From CAYNZV01 sp965217095 (GTDB taxonomy: Bacteria > Latescibacterota > UBA2968 > UBA8231): a stretch of DNA of 64,000 nucleotides. The notes under the pieces were generated by a model. It ran no database searches and was not told where the DNA came from. It was given only the letters and a program-made list of their open reading frames with translations. The translations under genes and the position numbers were made by a program. Position 1 is the stretch's first letter, and every line of letters starts with the position of its first letter. The stretch is taken from contig OZ244235.1 in assembly GCA_965217095.1 (NCBI GenBank), positions 2,356,001 to 2,420,000 of the forward strand. The letters run 5' to 3'. Positions 17,724 through 26,023 of this stretch are shown piece after piece.

Positions 17724-18194
17724 GTGATTATCATTTCCGCGATGTCCAGCGACCGAATTATCGGCAGCGGCGCGGGCATGCCCTGGAGCGTGCCCGAAGA
17801 GTACAAGCAGTTCCTCAGTTTCGTTGAAGGTCAAACCGTGATCATGGGACGACGCTCCTATGAGATTTTCGGCCCCGATCTGAGCAGCAGCCACAACATC
17901 GTCGTCAGCCGCTCGGAATCGGCACAGGAGGGGGTGATTGTCTGTGGCAGCATAGACGAGGCGGTGGAAAAGGCAGCTTCAATCGGCAAGACGGTTTTTC
18001 TGGCCGGCGGGGGGACCATTTACCAGCAAACCCTGCCGCTGGCATCTGCGATGTACATCTCCTTCATCAAAGGGAATTTCGACGGCGACACCTACTTTCC
18101 TGACTTCGACGCGAGCGACTGGGATGTTGTCGAGCGGCACGATCACGAGGGGTTCGAGTTCGTCCATTATCGGCGTGTTTCTCGGAAAAATTGA
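17724..18194 (+). CDS. folA: Dihydrofolate reductase
   Basis: A 156-residue DHFR. It has IIISAMSSDRIIGSGAGMPW at the N-terminus, acidic active-site residue in WSVPEEYKQFL, cofactor loop VIMGRRSYEIF, VVSRSES and the GG turn FLAGGGTIYQQTL. The enzyme reduces dihydrofolate with NADPH. Two in-frame GTGs exist; the one at 17724 sits 7 bases after AAGGAG (17711-17716), whereas the one at 17718 would be only one base from it, so 17724 is preferred. No thymidylate synthase is adjacent. Confidence 0.88.
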   Translation: MIIISAMSSDRIIGSGAGMPWSVPEEYKQFLSFVEGQTVIMGRRSYEIFGPDLSSSHNIVVSRSESAQEGVIVCGSIDEAVEKAASIGKTVFLAGGGTIYQQTLPLASAMYISFIKGNFDGDTYFPDFDASDWDVVERHDHEGFEFVHYRRVSRKN

Positions 18195-18230
18195 AGCGAT
18201 AAAGCTAGCGTAAGCCGGAAGCCCAGATCC

Positions 18231-18431
18231 CTATTGGCCGTGCCTCTGCAGCTCTTCAAACCAGGGTTGGCTGGGAGCACCCCAGGGACAGTTAGACAGG
18301 ATTCCTATCCGGTAGCCACTCGCCAGGTGAACATCGAGAGCCGGATGGGTGTCTGCATAGACCTCGGCAATCGAAAAAATGGGACCGAGGAAAGCGCGAC
18401 AGATCGGAAGCCACTGTTCGCCTGAGAGCCT
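18231..18431 (-). pseudogene. Internal fragment of a HAD-family hydrolase
   Basis: On the minus strand a 66-codon frame bounded by stops reads …FLGPIFSIAEVYADTHPALD, then GYRIGILSNCPWGAPSQPWF and EELQRHGQ. The segment ILSNCPWG is HAD motif II (Ser/Thr) in its usual context, with the cap region before it. Motif I (DxDGTL) and motifs III/IV are missing on both sides. It is a decayed fragment stranded between the dihydrofolate reductase and the ABC exporter genes. Confidence 0.45.
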
Positions 18432-18446
18432 CTACGCTCAGCCACA

Positions 18447-20210
18447 TCACGATTCCTCCGGTTGCCCGCGCCAGAGCCGCTGCATTTCGGCGCTCGTATC
18501 CAACAACTCGTCGAGCGTGCCTCGTGACTCGATATGCCCATCGCTCAAGACGATTATCTGGTCTGCCCGGCGCAGAGCGGGCCGCCGATGCGATACGACC
18601 ACGCAGGTCGACCGCCGGTCTTCGAATAGCCGCTGCCACAGAGTTTGCTCGGTTTCCACGTCGAGGGCGCTTGAAAGGTCATCGAACACCAACAACTCCG
18701 GGTCACGGGCGAACATGCGCGCTGCCGCCGCACGCTGTTGCTGACCTCCAGACAGCTTCACGCCTTTCGGACCGATCATCGTGTCGAAGCCCATCTCAAG
18801 TTCATTCATGTCGCGCTCCATCACGGCAGACCGCATCGCCCCGGCTACATCGATCTCAGACTCGGGCAAACCCATCAGCACGTTGTCGCGCAGAGATTCG
18901 CTGAGCAACCGCGGAGACTGGGACGTGAAGGCGCTGCGCGGAGGCACCAGAAACTCGGCGGGATCGTCGATGCGCTCACCGTTCCAGTAGAGTTCGCCCG
19001 CCGATCTCTGCAGCAGACCAAGCATCACCTTGACCAGCGTTGTTTTGCCACACCCGATGCGTCCGGTAATTACCGTGAAGGATCCGGCCGGGACCGTGAG
19101 ATCGATCCCCGTGATGCCGTTCTCGGATTCAGGATATTGGTAAGTCAACCCCGCGACGCGGAACTCGCGCAACACATCCGCCTGAGCTTTCGGAACGAAC
19201 GGCACAGGCGGGGCGTTGCCCTTCTCGTAAATGGGGCCATGTTCCACCAGGGCCTCGGGGTTCACTCCAGGCATCAGGGCCGTCATGCGTTCCAGTGAAA
19301 CGCCTGCCTGCCGGTAACGAGCGATGTTATAGCCAATGAGCGACGGTAGCTCGGTGACAAATCCCAGGTAGTATGTGAACAGCGCCAGGTCGCCGATGGT
19401 GAAGCTGCCTTCGCGGATAGCGCTACCCGCCATGACCAGGATGACGCCGGTACCCAGGTGGATCGCGTTGCCAAACATCGAATGCAGGAACGACTCGAAC
19501 AGGTTGTCGCGCAGTGCCGTCCGCCCGCGCGCCTCGTTCAACTGACGAAAGTGGGCAACTACGCGGCGCTCTGCATTGGCCACCTTTACCGACTGAACGG
19601 CACCGAATATCTCGCCGAGGAACCCCGTGACCGTTCCAGCGGCTTCGCGGCTGGCCTTGCGGTAGGTTTCGATCCGCCGTGACGCCATCTGTCCGATAGT
19701 GTAGACCACGACGATCGGAAGGAACGCGAACACGGTGATTCGCCAATTGATCATTAACATGATCGTCAGTGCCGCTGCGGAGGACAGGAGGGAGCCCACT
19801 AGGTCGGCGATTCCCATAGCGAACCACCGCAGGGTGTCCACGTCACCTCGAAAGCGGCTGATCGCCTCTCCGGGCGAATCGGGCAGGGCAGCGGCGCCCG
19901 GGCGCGTGAGGATATGGGCGAAGATGTTCTTCTGCAGTAGGGCTCCCACTGAATAGGAAAAGGGGATGTGAGTGGTCACCATCATGTAATGCCCCAGACA
20001 GCGAACCAATCCAGAACCACTCATTATCGCCACGATCGCAAGAAAACCAACCCGAACCGTCTCCTCGCCCGTAAGCAGGTTGAAAAACTCGCGCATAGCC
20101 AGGCCGGGTACCTGCATACCCAGGAAAAACACAACCATCGCCATGATGTTGAAGAAGAAGAGCACCTGCCGGAACCGCATGGTCGCCCGGATGGCCTGCC
20201 AGGTCTTCAT
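18447..20210 (-). CDS. ABC exporter half-transporter, degenerate-site subunit
   Basis: This 587-residue half-transporter has an N-terminal six-helix ABC membrane domain (~15-310) and a C-terminal nucleotide-binding domain: Walker A GRIGCGKTT, signature LSGGQQQR, Walker B LLVFDDLSSALD and the H-loop VVSHRRPALR. The residue after the Walker B Asp is Asp rather than Glu, the hallmark of a degenerate catalytic site in heterodimeric exporters. It overlaps the upstream gene by 4 bases (ATGA), so the two are translationally coupled and almost certainly form one heterodimer. Substrate unknown; possibly lipid, peptide or drug export. Confidence 0.9.
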   Translation of the reverse strand: MKTWQAIRATMRFRQVLFFFNIMAMVVFFLGMQVPGLAMREFFNLLTGEETVRVGFLAIVAIMSGSGLVRCLGHYMMVTTHIPFSYSVGALLQKNIFAHILTRPGAAALPDSPGEAISRFRGDVDTLRWFAMGIADLVGSLLSSAAALTIMLMINWRITVFAFLPIVVVYTIGQMASRRIETYRKASREAAGTVTGFLGEIFGAVQSVKVANAERRVVAHFRQLNEARGRTALRDNLFESFLHSMFGNAIHLGTGVILVMAGSAIREGSFTIGDLALFTYYLGFVTELPSLIGYNIARYRQAGVSLERMTALMPGVNPEALVEHGPIYEKGNAPPVPFVPKAQADVLREFRVAGLTYQYPESENGITGIDLTVPAGSFTVITGRIGCGKTTLVKVMLGLLQRSAGELYWNGERIDDPAEFLVPPRSAFTSQSPRLLSESLRDNVLMGLPESEIDVAGAMRSAVMERDMNELEMGFDTMIGPKGVKLSGGQQQRAAAARMFARDPELLVFDDLSSALDVETEQTLWQRLFEDRRSTCVVVSHRRPALRRADQIIVLSDGHIESRGTLDELLDTSAEMQRLWRGQPEES

Positions 20211-21967
20211 TCCGACACCTCAGTGAGACCGGTTCTAAGCAGCCCCGCGAAACGAGACGAAGGGTCGGAGGTCAAAGCAGCGCGCGATCCCCACTCCTCG
20301 ATTCGCCCGTCCTCCAGGATCAGGATGTCGTCGGCGCGCTGTACCGTGCTCAAGCGGTGGGCAATGACAATTCCCGTACGCCCCTCCAGCAACTTGCTCA
20401 CAGCGCGTTCGATCTGCGCCTCTGTCGCCGGGTCGAGACGCGAGGACGCCTCGTCGAGGATGACCAGCCGCGGATCACGCAGAAACACCCTCGCCAATGT
20501 GAGCAGCTGCGCTTGGCCGGCGGAAAGGCCACCTCCGTCACTCTCCAGCTGGGAGTCCAGACCCTTGGGCAGTGCGTCGAGCCATGAACCCATGCCCACG
20601 TCCCGTATCACATCGTCGATGTCACCGTCTGCATGACTGTTGTCGAACAGCGTCAGGTTGTCGCGAACCGTGCCGCTGAACAGCTGGACGCTCTGGGTAA
20701 CTATGCCGACCTGATCCCGCAGCTTTTCGGGCTCAATGCGCCTCAAGTCGGTACCGCCCAGGCGCACAGTGCCCTGCTGGGGATCGTACAGCCTGAACAG
20801 AAGCCGGGTGATCGTCGTCTTCCCGCTTCCCGTGCGCCCCAGGAGGCCAAGCACTCGGCCCGCCTGCACGTCGAAAGTCAGGCGATCGAGCACGGTCTGT
20901 TCGTTGTAACCGAACGAGACGTCCTGAAACTCGACCGTCACCATACCGCTGGGCGGTGGTGCCGGGTCGGGTGTTAGAATCGCCGAACGCTCCTGAAACA
21001 GCTCACGCACTCGAGCGATGCTTGCGCCTGCCTGCTGCAGTTCCTCCATCTGACTCATCAACTGCCGCAGAGGCCTGAACAGCAGGTCCATGTAGTAGAC
21101 GAGCATCGCCACCGTTCCAATCGTCACACCGGCCTCCGTAAACAGGTAATACCCCGCCGTTATCGTCAGCACCTGGCCGACGGCGTAGGAGCCTGTTTCC
21201 ACGTACCGGAGACGAATGTTGACCACGCTAGCCTTGAGTTCTCGGGCGAGGCGGTCGCCGGTGAAGTGATACAACCGGCGCATGGCGTACGGCACAGCTC
21301 CGAGGGCGCGGATGTCTACCGTACCGGAGAGGCGTTCCTCGAGAAAGCCGAACAGGTCGGCCGCCGATTCGCGTGCGGCGCGCCAGAAAGGAACCGCTAC
21401 GTTGTGCAAGCGGGAAAGCGCGAACAGGGTCAACGCCGCGTACACCATCATCACCGAGCCGAGCCGCCAGTCTTCCGTGAAGAACACGGCCAACGTGCCG
21501 ACCAGCATCAGTATGTTGCCCAGGATACGAACGGCAAATTGAGAAAAGAATGACGCGAGGCTAGACACGTCGCCGTCGATGCGCTCGATCATTTCGCCCG
21601 GAGTGCGGTTGGTGTGGAACGGCATGTCGAGCTGGAGGCAGTGCAGCGTCAAGTCCTCCCGCACCGCGTTTGTCGCTGCCCACGACACCCGTTGCCCGGC
21701 GTAAGTGCTGAGCACGCCGAGGATTTGCTGCCCTAGCGCGACGCCGACGAAGAACAGGGCCAGACCTAACACCGTTTCCAGCGGCACGTTGGCATCACCG
21801 GCTCCGTCGACGAAACGACGCATGATCTGGGGGCTAACCAACTGCATGCCCGTACCGCTGAACAGCAGGACGGCCAGCAGGGTGACCCAGGGAAGCTGAG
21901 AACGCAGGTATTTCCTCAGCAGGGTCCAATACTGGTAGAGAGGAATGGATTCGGTGGATTCAGTCAT
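20207..21967 (-). CDS. ABC exporter half-transporter, canonical Walker B subunit
   Basis: A 586-residue half-transporter with TM helices over ~20-320 and a nucleotide-binding domain: Walker A LLGRTGSGKTTITRLL, Q-loop IVTQSVQLFSG, signature GLSAGQAQLLTLARVF, Walker B LVILDEASSRLDP (catalytic Glu present) and H-loop VIAHRLSTV. The signature reads LSAGQ instead of LSGGQ. With the partner's FDD Walker B this gives one consensus and one weakened ATP site, as in TM287/288-like heterodimers. It is the first gene of the two-gene operon. Confidence 0.9.
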   Translation of the reverse strand: MTESTESIPLYQYWTLLRKYLRSQLPWVTLLAVLLFSGTGMQLVSPQIMRRFVDGAGDANVPLETVLGLALFFVGVALGQQILGVLSTYAGQRVSWAATNAVREDLTLHCLQLDMPFHTNRTPGEMIERIDGDVSSLASFFSQFAVRILGNILMLVGTLAVFFTEDWRLGSVMMVYAALTLFALSRLHNVAVPFWRAARESAADLFGFLEERLSGTVDIRALGAVPYAMRRLYHFTGDRLARELKASVVNIRLRYVETGSYAVGQVLTITAGYYLFTEAGVTIGTVAMLVYYMDLLFRPLRQLMSQMEELQQAGASIARVRELFQERSAILTPDPAPPPSGMVTVEFQDVSFGYNEQTVLDRLTFDVQAGRVLGLLGRTGSGKTTITRLLFRLYDPQQGTVRLGGTDLRRIEPEKLRDQVGIVTQSVQLFSGTVRDNLTLFDNSHADGDIDDVIRDVGMGSWLDALPKGLDSQLESDGGGLSAGQAQLLTLARVFLRDPRLVILDEASSRLDPATEAQIERAVSKLLEGRTGIVIAHRLSTVQRADDILILEDGRIEEWGSRAALTSDPSSRFAGLLRTGLTEVSE

Positions 21968-22122
21968 TCAGCTTGGATAATCCTGCGACCGAGGCTTCAA
22001 AAGTGGTGCATGACCACTCCACCTCCACTGGCACAGACGCCTGCATTCGATATCTTTCGGCCCAACGTGGACAATGTCAACTAAATTCACCCGCGCCGAG
22101 AGACTCGCAGATGGTATAACAA

Positions 22123-22707
22123 ATGTTGTTCACAGCCAACATCCTGAAGCGCATCCCAACCGGCGAAGTGACCCTTGCGTTTCGCCGCTGGCGTCGCCCA
22201 TCGGTCAAGACGAATGGCACGCAGAAGACTGGAATCGGCGTGCTTGCCATCGAGAGCGTCGAGAAGATAACCGAGGATGAGATCACCGAAGCGGACGCCG
22301 TGAATGCAGGGTGTGTCGACCGTCGCACGCTCCTCGAAGAGCTGCACGGCCGTGCGGGAGAGCTTTATCGAATCGCCTTCTCCTACAGTGGTGAAGACCC
22401 ACGGATCCAGCTCCGGGAGGACGATGAGCTTACCGATTCAGATTTCGCGGAGATCCGCGCTCGTCTCGAACGTTTCGACGCTGCGTCGCGACAGGGAGCG
22501 TGGACGCGACAGATTCTCGATGTGATTCGCAAACATCCGGGAACCGTCTCCGGCGAGCTTGCCGGGATGACGGGTCACGAGCAGAAATGGTTCAAATCCC
22601 AGGTACGTAAATTGAAGAATCTCGGACTGACCATAAGTCTCGAAGTCGGGTACCGCCTCTCTGCCCGGGGCGCCGCCTTCCTGGACCGTTTGGATCAGAC
22701 CGTCTGA
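22123..22707 (+). CDS. ASCH/PUA-like N-terminal domain protein with C-terminal winged-helix-like region
   Basis: A 194-residue protein. The first ~75 residues (ILKRIPTGEVTLAFRRWRRP, KTGIGVLAIESVEKITEDEI) look like an ASCH/PUA fold, which usually binds RNA or modified nucleotides. The rest contains QILDVIRKHPGTVSGELAGM and SQVRKLKNLGLTISLEVGY, a short winged-helix-like segment. Function unknown. It is followed 68 bases on by an unrecognised gene on the same strand. Confidence 0.65.
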   Translation: MLFTANILKRIPTGEVTLAFRRWRRPSVKTNGTQKTGIGVLAIESVEKITEDEITEADAVNAGCVDRRTLLEELHGRAGELYRIAFSYSGEDPRIQLREDDELTDSDFAEIRARLERFDAASRQGAWTRQILDVIRKHPGTVSGELAGMTGHEQKWFKSQVRKLKNLGLTISLEVGYRLSARGAAFLDRLDQTV

Positions 22708-22775
22708 CGAGCTCGTAAGCACCATTTTCGCCAGGTCCGGGCGGCTGTGCCCGCGACACAACATAGGAGATCGGG

Positions 22776-23627
22776 ATGATCAACTTTATCGGTTCCACCT
22801 TTACCTGGAAGTCCCACCCTTGGACCCCTGATCCTTATTACAAATGGGCCGGCGGATTTGTCGGCAAGACCGGGCAGATCTATCACGTGCGCTTCAACCT
22901 GGAGGGCCGCTGTCATATCCGCGACCCTTCCGCTGCCGGTGAGGGCACGGAGTTATTTCTTGGGGCTCCTTGTCGCTCGGAGTACACCATTGCCAAGCGC
23001 AATCTCTTTCAGGTGCCCAGCGCCGAATGGCGCATGGCATTCAGCAGAGATCGAGAGGTCTCGATCGCCAGGCGGCCCAGCTGGGAGAAGGAAGAAGGCA
23101 CCGGAAGGCCGCTGGAAACAGCCCAGGTAGAACACCACATCGATATAAAACGGTATGCCGACTACCACGCTCTGGAGAATGCCGGACAGATCGTCGAGGC
23201 GACGTTGGCCAACGACCTCTTGGGAGGACAAAGCACCTATGAGGACCGCGGGTTGGAAGTGACGGTCGAGTACCCTGTCAATCTGATCAATATCAACGAA
23301 GCCGACAGCGAGTTTCAGATCTGTACCGGACCGCTGCTTGTGCCCGATCTACAAACCTGGGACGGTAGCCAGGTAAGTCGCGTCTTCCTCGCCCACGTGG
23401 CGGTGACCCAGTTCGATCACGTCGAGTTCATTCTTCAGCGCGAGGTTGATGCGACAGCCGAGGACCGCCAGTGGCTCGACCAACCGCGGGGCCGCGACCG
23501 GCTGGAGTTGCTCGATCCGAACAACAAACCGCCCGGATATCCACCGCCGCGCCCGCGACCGACGGTCTACAACGAAGTGTGGGAATTCGCCGCGCGCAAC
23601 CAGGTCTGGCACGCCGACAATATCTGA
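22776..23627 (+). CDS. Hypothetical protein, no family recognised
   Basis: The 283-residue, strongly coding frame has a good RBS (aggagatcggg) before ATG 22776 (MINFIGSTFTWKSHPW). It is acidic, rich in aromatic residues, and has no signal peptide or membrane helix. The C-terminus carries a Pro/Arg-rich stretch (GYPPPRPRPTVYNEVWEF). I do not recognise it. It could be co-transcribed with the ASCH-like gene upstream, and the next gene is convergent. Confidence 0.7.
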   Translation: MINFIGSTFTWKSHPWTPDPYYKWAGGFVGKTGQIYHVRFNLEGRCHIRDPSAAGEGTELFLGAPCRSEYTIAKRNLFQVPSAEWRMAFSRDREVSIARRPSWEKEEGTGRPLETAQVEHHIDIKRYADYHALENAGQIVEATLANDLLGGQSTYEDRGLEVTVEYPVNLININEADSEFQICTGPLLVPDLQTWDGSQVSRVFLAHVAVTQFDHVEFILQREVDATAEDRQWLDQPRGRDRLELLDPNNKPPGYPPPRPRPTVYNEVWEFAARNQVWHADNI

Positions 23628-23672
23628 GCCGGCAAGACGGATTCTAACGCGCGGCGACGATGTTCAAGACAC

Positions 23673-24071
23673 CTAGTACTGGGCTTGGGCAGATGCGGAG
23701 ACGCGCCGGCCGAGACGGCGACGAACCTCGCGTTTGAGGAAAAGCTTGATCAGGTAGCGGCTTCCAGGTACCAGGGCGGCCAGCCCGATGATGTCAGTCA
23801 TGAAACCGGGTGTAAGAAGAAGAATGCCACCGACGAGAATGATGAAACCATCGAAGATCTCTTCCGCAGGGAACACAGTCCTTGCCAGCTCCCGCTGCAG
23901 TCGGCGCAACGCCAGCACCCCCTGGGAGCGAGCCAGCCAGGCGCCGGAGAATCCCGTGGCGAGTACGATGCCGACGGTGGGCAGAACCCCGAAGGAATCG
24001 CCCGCCTGAATCAGCAGGGCTAGCTCGATGACGGGTACGACGGTAAACAGAAGGAGAAGTTTGACAAGCAC
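23673..24071 (-). CDS. fxsA: FxsA-family membrane protein
   Basis: A 132-residue protein with FxsA architecture: LLFTVVPVIELALLIQAGD, then VGIVLATGFSGAWLARSQG, the FDGFIILVGGILLLTPGFMT block and a basic tail. FxsA in E. coli relieves F-exclusion of phage T7; its normal role is unknown. Three to four TM helices in the cytoplasmic membrane. It lies downstream of the HDOD gene on the same strand (~88-base gap). Confidence 0.9.
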   Translation of the reverse strand: MLVKLLLLFTVVPVIELALLIQAGDSFGVLPTVGIVLATGFSGAWLARSQGVLALRRLQRELARTVFPAEEIFDGFIILVGGILLLTPGFMTDIIGLAALVPGSRYLIKLFLKREVRRRLGRRVSASAQAQY

Positions 24072-24159
24072 AAGGCGAATATAGATGTGCCAGATGTGGA
24101 CGGCAAAAGGAGGTTCTCACGCGACTACACCGGGCGGGAAGCGCGGCCGTTCATCACTT

Positions 24160-25506
24160 CTATCCCAGACACAGTTCGACCACGTTCTTGATCTCCGGGA
24201 CCATGGTCTCGGTAAACGTTTCTTTGATCTTATCCACGTCTTCCATCTTGAGCTCGAGCTTGGCCAACAGTTCGTCGGTGTAAACCCCCTTTTCGTCGGG
24301 AAGGTACCCGAGGCCCAGATCCTTTGTGATGTTGTTCACCAGGTAGAGTAGTCCAGTCAGAACGCTCGACGATTCCGTGATCGTGTGGTGTGAGCCTACC
24401 GCTTCGACCAGCTCTTTTCTCACGTTTGATTTCATCAGCAGCATTTCTCCCACCCGCTCATGGTGCGCTGCTTCGCCGATTCCCGCTTCAGCTTCCCGGA
24501 ACGAGGCCAGATCGGTGCGCCCTTCGGCCATTTGAGTGATCACACTCTGAAAATGATCCCAAAAGAAGAACCCGAGGATCATCTTTCCGATGTCGTGGAG
24601 AATGGAGCTGATCCAGTAGGTGTCGAAAGGAATCTCCTCTTTCAGCGGTACCAGCTTGTCGTTGCATATCTTCTCGAAACACATGGCACAGCCGATGGAG
24701 TGCTCCCAGAACCGCCGCAAATCGAAGGAGCTGTCTTCGGGTTTGATGAAGGTGTTCATCATCTTGACCTGTTGGGCGATAGCGCCCGCCTTCTTGAGCC
24801 CCAGGCGAACGATAGCTTCCTTCAAATTCCACTTGCCCGTTTTGGCAGCACCCGCAAAGGACGGGGCGCTTACCACCTGCAGCAGCTTCTGAACAATGGC
24901 GGGATCATTGAGCAAAAGCTGCTCCAACGCCTCAATGTTGGCGTTGGGATCGTTTACCATCCGCATGATTCGCAGCACGATCTCGGGAATCGCGGGAAGC
25001 GTTTGCAATCCTTTTACCCGGATCTCCACCCGCTTCTGCAGCTCCTCGTAGGGGATCTCCTCCTCATTGTTTATCATCTCCTCGAGACTGCCCTTCAGGT
25101 TCTTGCCGACTACGAAGCGCAGAGCGTCCGGAGAATTCTGAAACGACCTTTCCCAAGAACAGACGAACACGTTTGCGAGACCCTTACAGAGGGTTTTGAA
25201 CGAACTTTCGATTGCCAACGGGCAGAGAATAAAGACCGGAATCTTACCCTGAAGGCTTAACGCGTGGATAAACATCTTGTTGGTGATCTTTTCGTTCTGA
25301 ATAATAAAAACGCTGCGGACGGTAGTTCCGTGACCTCGGAGCAACCCCGCGGCCTCCTTGAGATCCTCCGCAATAACTACCTGTTGGGCGTATTGATAGT
25401 TCAGGGTTAGAACAACGTATTTGAACATCGTCTGTTGAACCTTGCCCTCTTGTTTGACGACGAGGCCATAGCTCTCATCCGCGTCCAATAATGCCCTGTT
25501 TATCAT
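24160..25506 (-). CDS. HDOD-domain signalling protein
   Basis: A 448-residue protein with an HDOD module from ~170 to ~400: LQTLPAIPEIVLRIMRMV, AIVRLGLKKAGAIAQQVKMM, FWEHSIGCAMCFEKI, SSILHDIGKMIL and EAAHHERVGEMLLMKSNVR. The ~150 residues before it (VVLTLNYQYAQQVVIAEDLK, KIPVFILCPLAIESSF) look like a receiver-like alpha/beta domain that I cannot confirm. Met-27 (25428) is an alternative start. HDOD proteins commonly act downstream of c-di-GMP or in motility and stress regulation. A PilZ gene lies 45 bases upstream, supporting a shared signalling role. Confidence 0.85.
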   Translation of the reverse strand: MINRALLDADESYGLVVKQEGKVQQTMFKYVVLTLNYQYAQQVVIAEDLKEAAGLLRGHGTTVRSVFIIQNEKITNKMFIHALSLQGKIPVFILCPLAIESSFKTLCKGLANVFVCSWERSFQNSPDALRFVVGKNLKGSLEEMINNEEEIPYEELQKRVEIRVKGLQTLPAIPEIVLRIMRMVNDPNANIEALEQLLLNDPAIVQKLLQVVSAPSFAGAAKTGKWNLKEAIVRLGLKKAGAIAQQVKMMNTFIKPEDSSFDLRRFWEHSIGCAMCFEKICNDKLVPLKEEIPFDTYWISSILHDIGKMILGFFFWDHFQSVITQMAEGRTDLASFREAEAGIGEAAHHERVGEMLLMKSNVRKELVEAVGSHHTITESSSVLTGLLYLVNNITKDLGLGYLPDEKGVYTDELLAKLELKMEDVDKIKETFTETMVPEIKNVVELCLG

Positions 25507-25551
25507 TGGGTAAAGCTCATTCGGGGAGATTCAAGCAGCGATTGGGTTTGT

Positions 25552-25821
25552 TCACGAACTCGGCTCGAGAAAGCGGAGTCCCATTCCCGGCGGCGTCCCC
25601 CCTACCTGGCGGACGACCTCGAACTCGCCCACGATGCCCAACTCGCCACCGTTTTCAGGCATCACTTCCACCTCACAAACCGTCCCGGGCGGAAACACCT
25701 CGATGCAGCGGGCGAACAAGCCGGACAACGAGATATCGCTGGTAAATCCGGTTACAGACTTGCCGTCACAGCGGATGGTTATGGTTACGTCAAACGGCAG
25801 GCGTGAATCTCTGGGTTTCAA
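25552..25821 (-). CDS. PilZ-domain protein
   Basis: A single-domain 89-residue protein: RLPFDVTITIRCDGKSVTGF, TSDISLSGLFARC (the D/NxSxxG motif of PilZ) and GMGLRFLEP. The N-terminal RxxxR c-di-GMP motif is weak (KPRDSRLPF), so ligand binding is uncertain. It is the leading gene of a probable PilZ-HDOD(-fxsA) run. Confidence 0.8.
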   Translation of the reverse strand: MKPRDSRLPFDVTITIRCDGKSVTGFTSDISLSGLFARCIEVFPPGTVCEVEVMPENGGELGIVGEFEVVRQVGGTPPGMGLRFLEPSS

Positions 25822-26023
25822 TACGAACTATTGTCCGCTTCTTGAGACGGGAAGATACTGCGAAACACGAGGTTGTAGAAGAAATCTTCGATAAATGTAG
25901 AGGATTCGGCGTGAGAAGGCTACTCAACGACACAAGGGTCAATGATTAGACGCTTCAGCGATCCAGGTAGTCCATGCCACCGATCCCACAGCGGGCTTCT
26001 GTATTCCTAAGCCGTTGCCGCCA

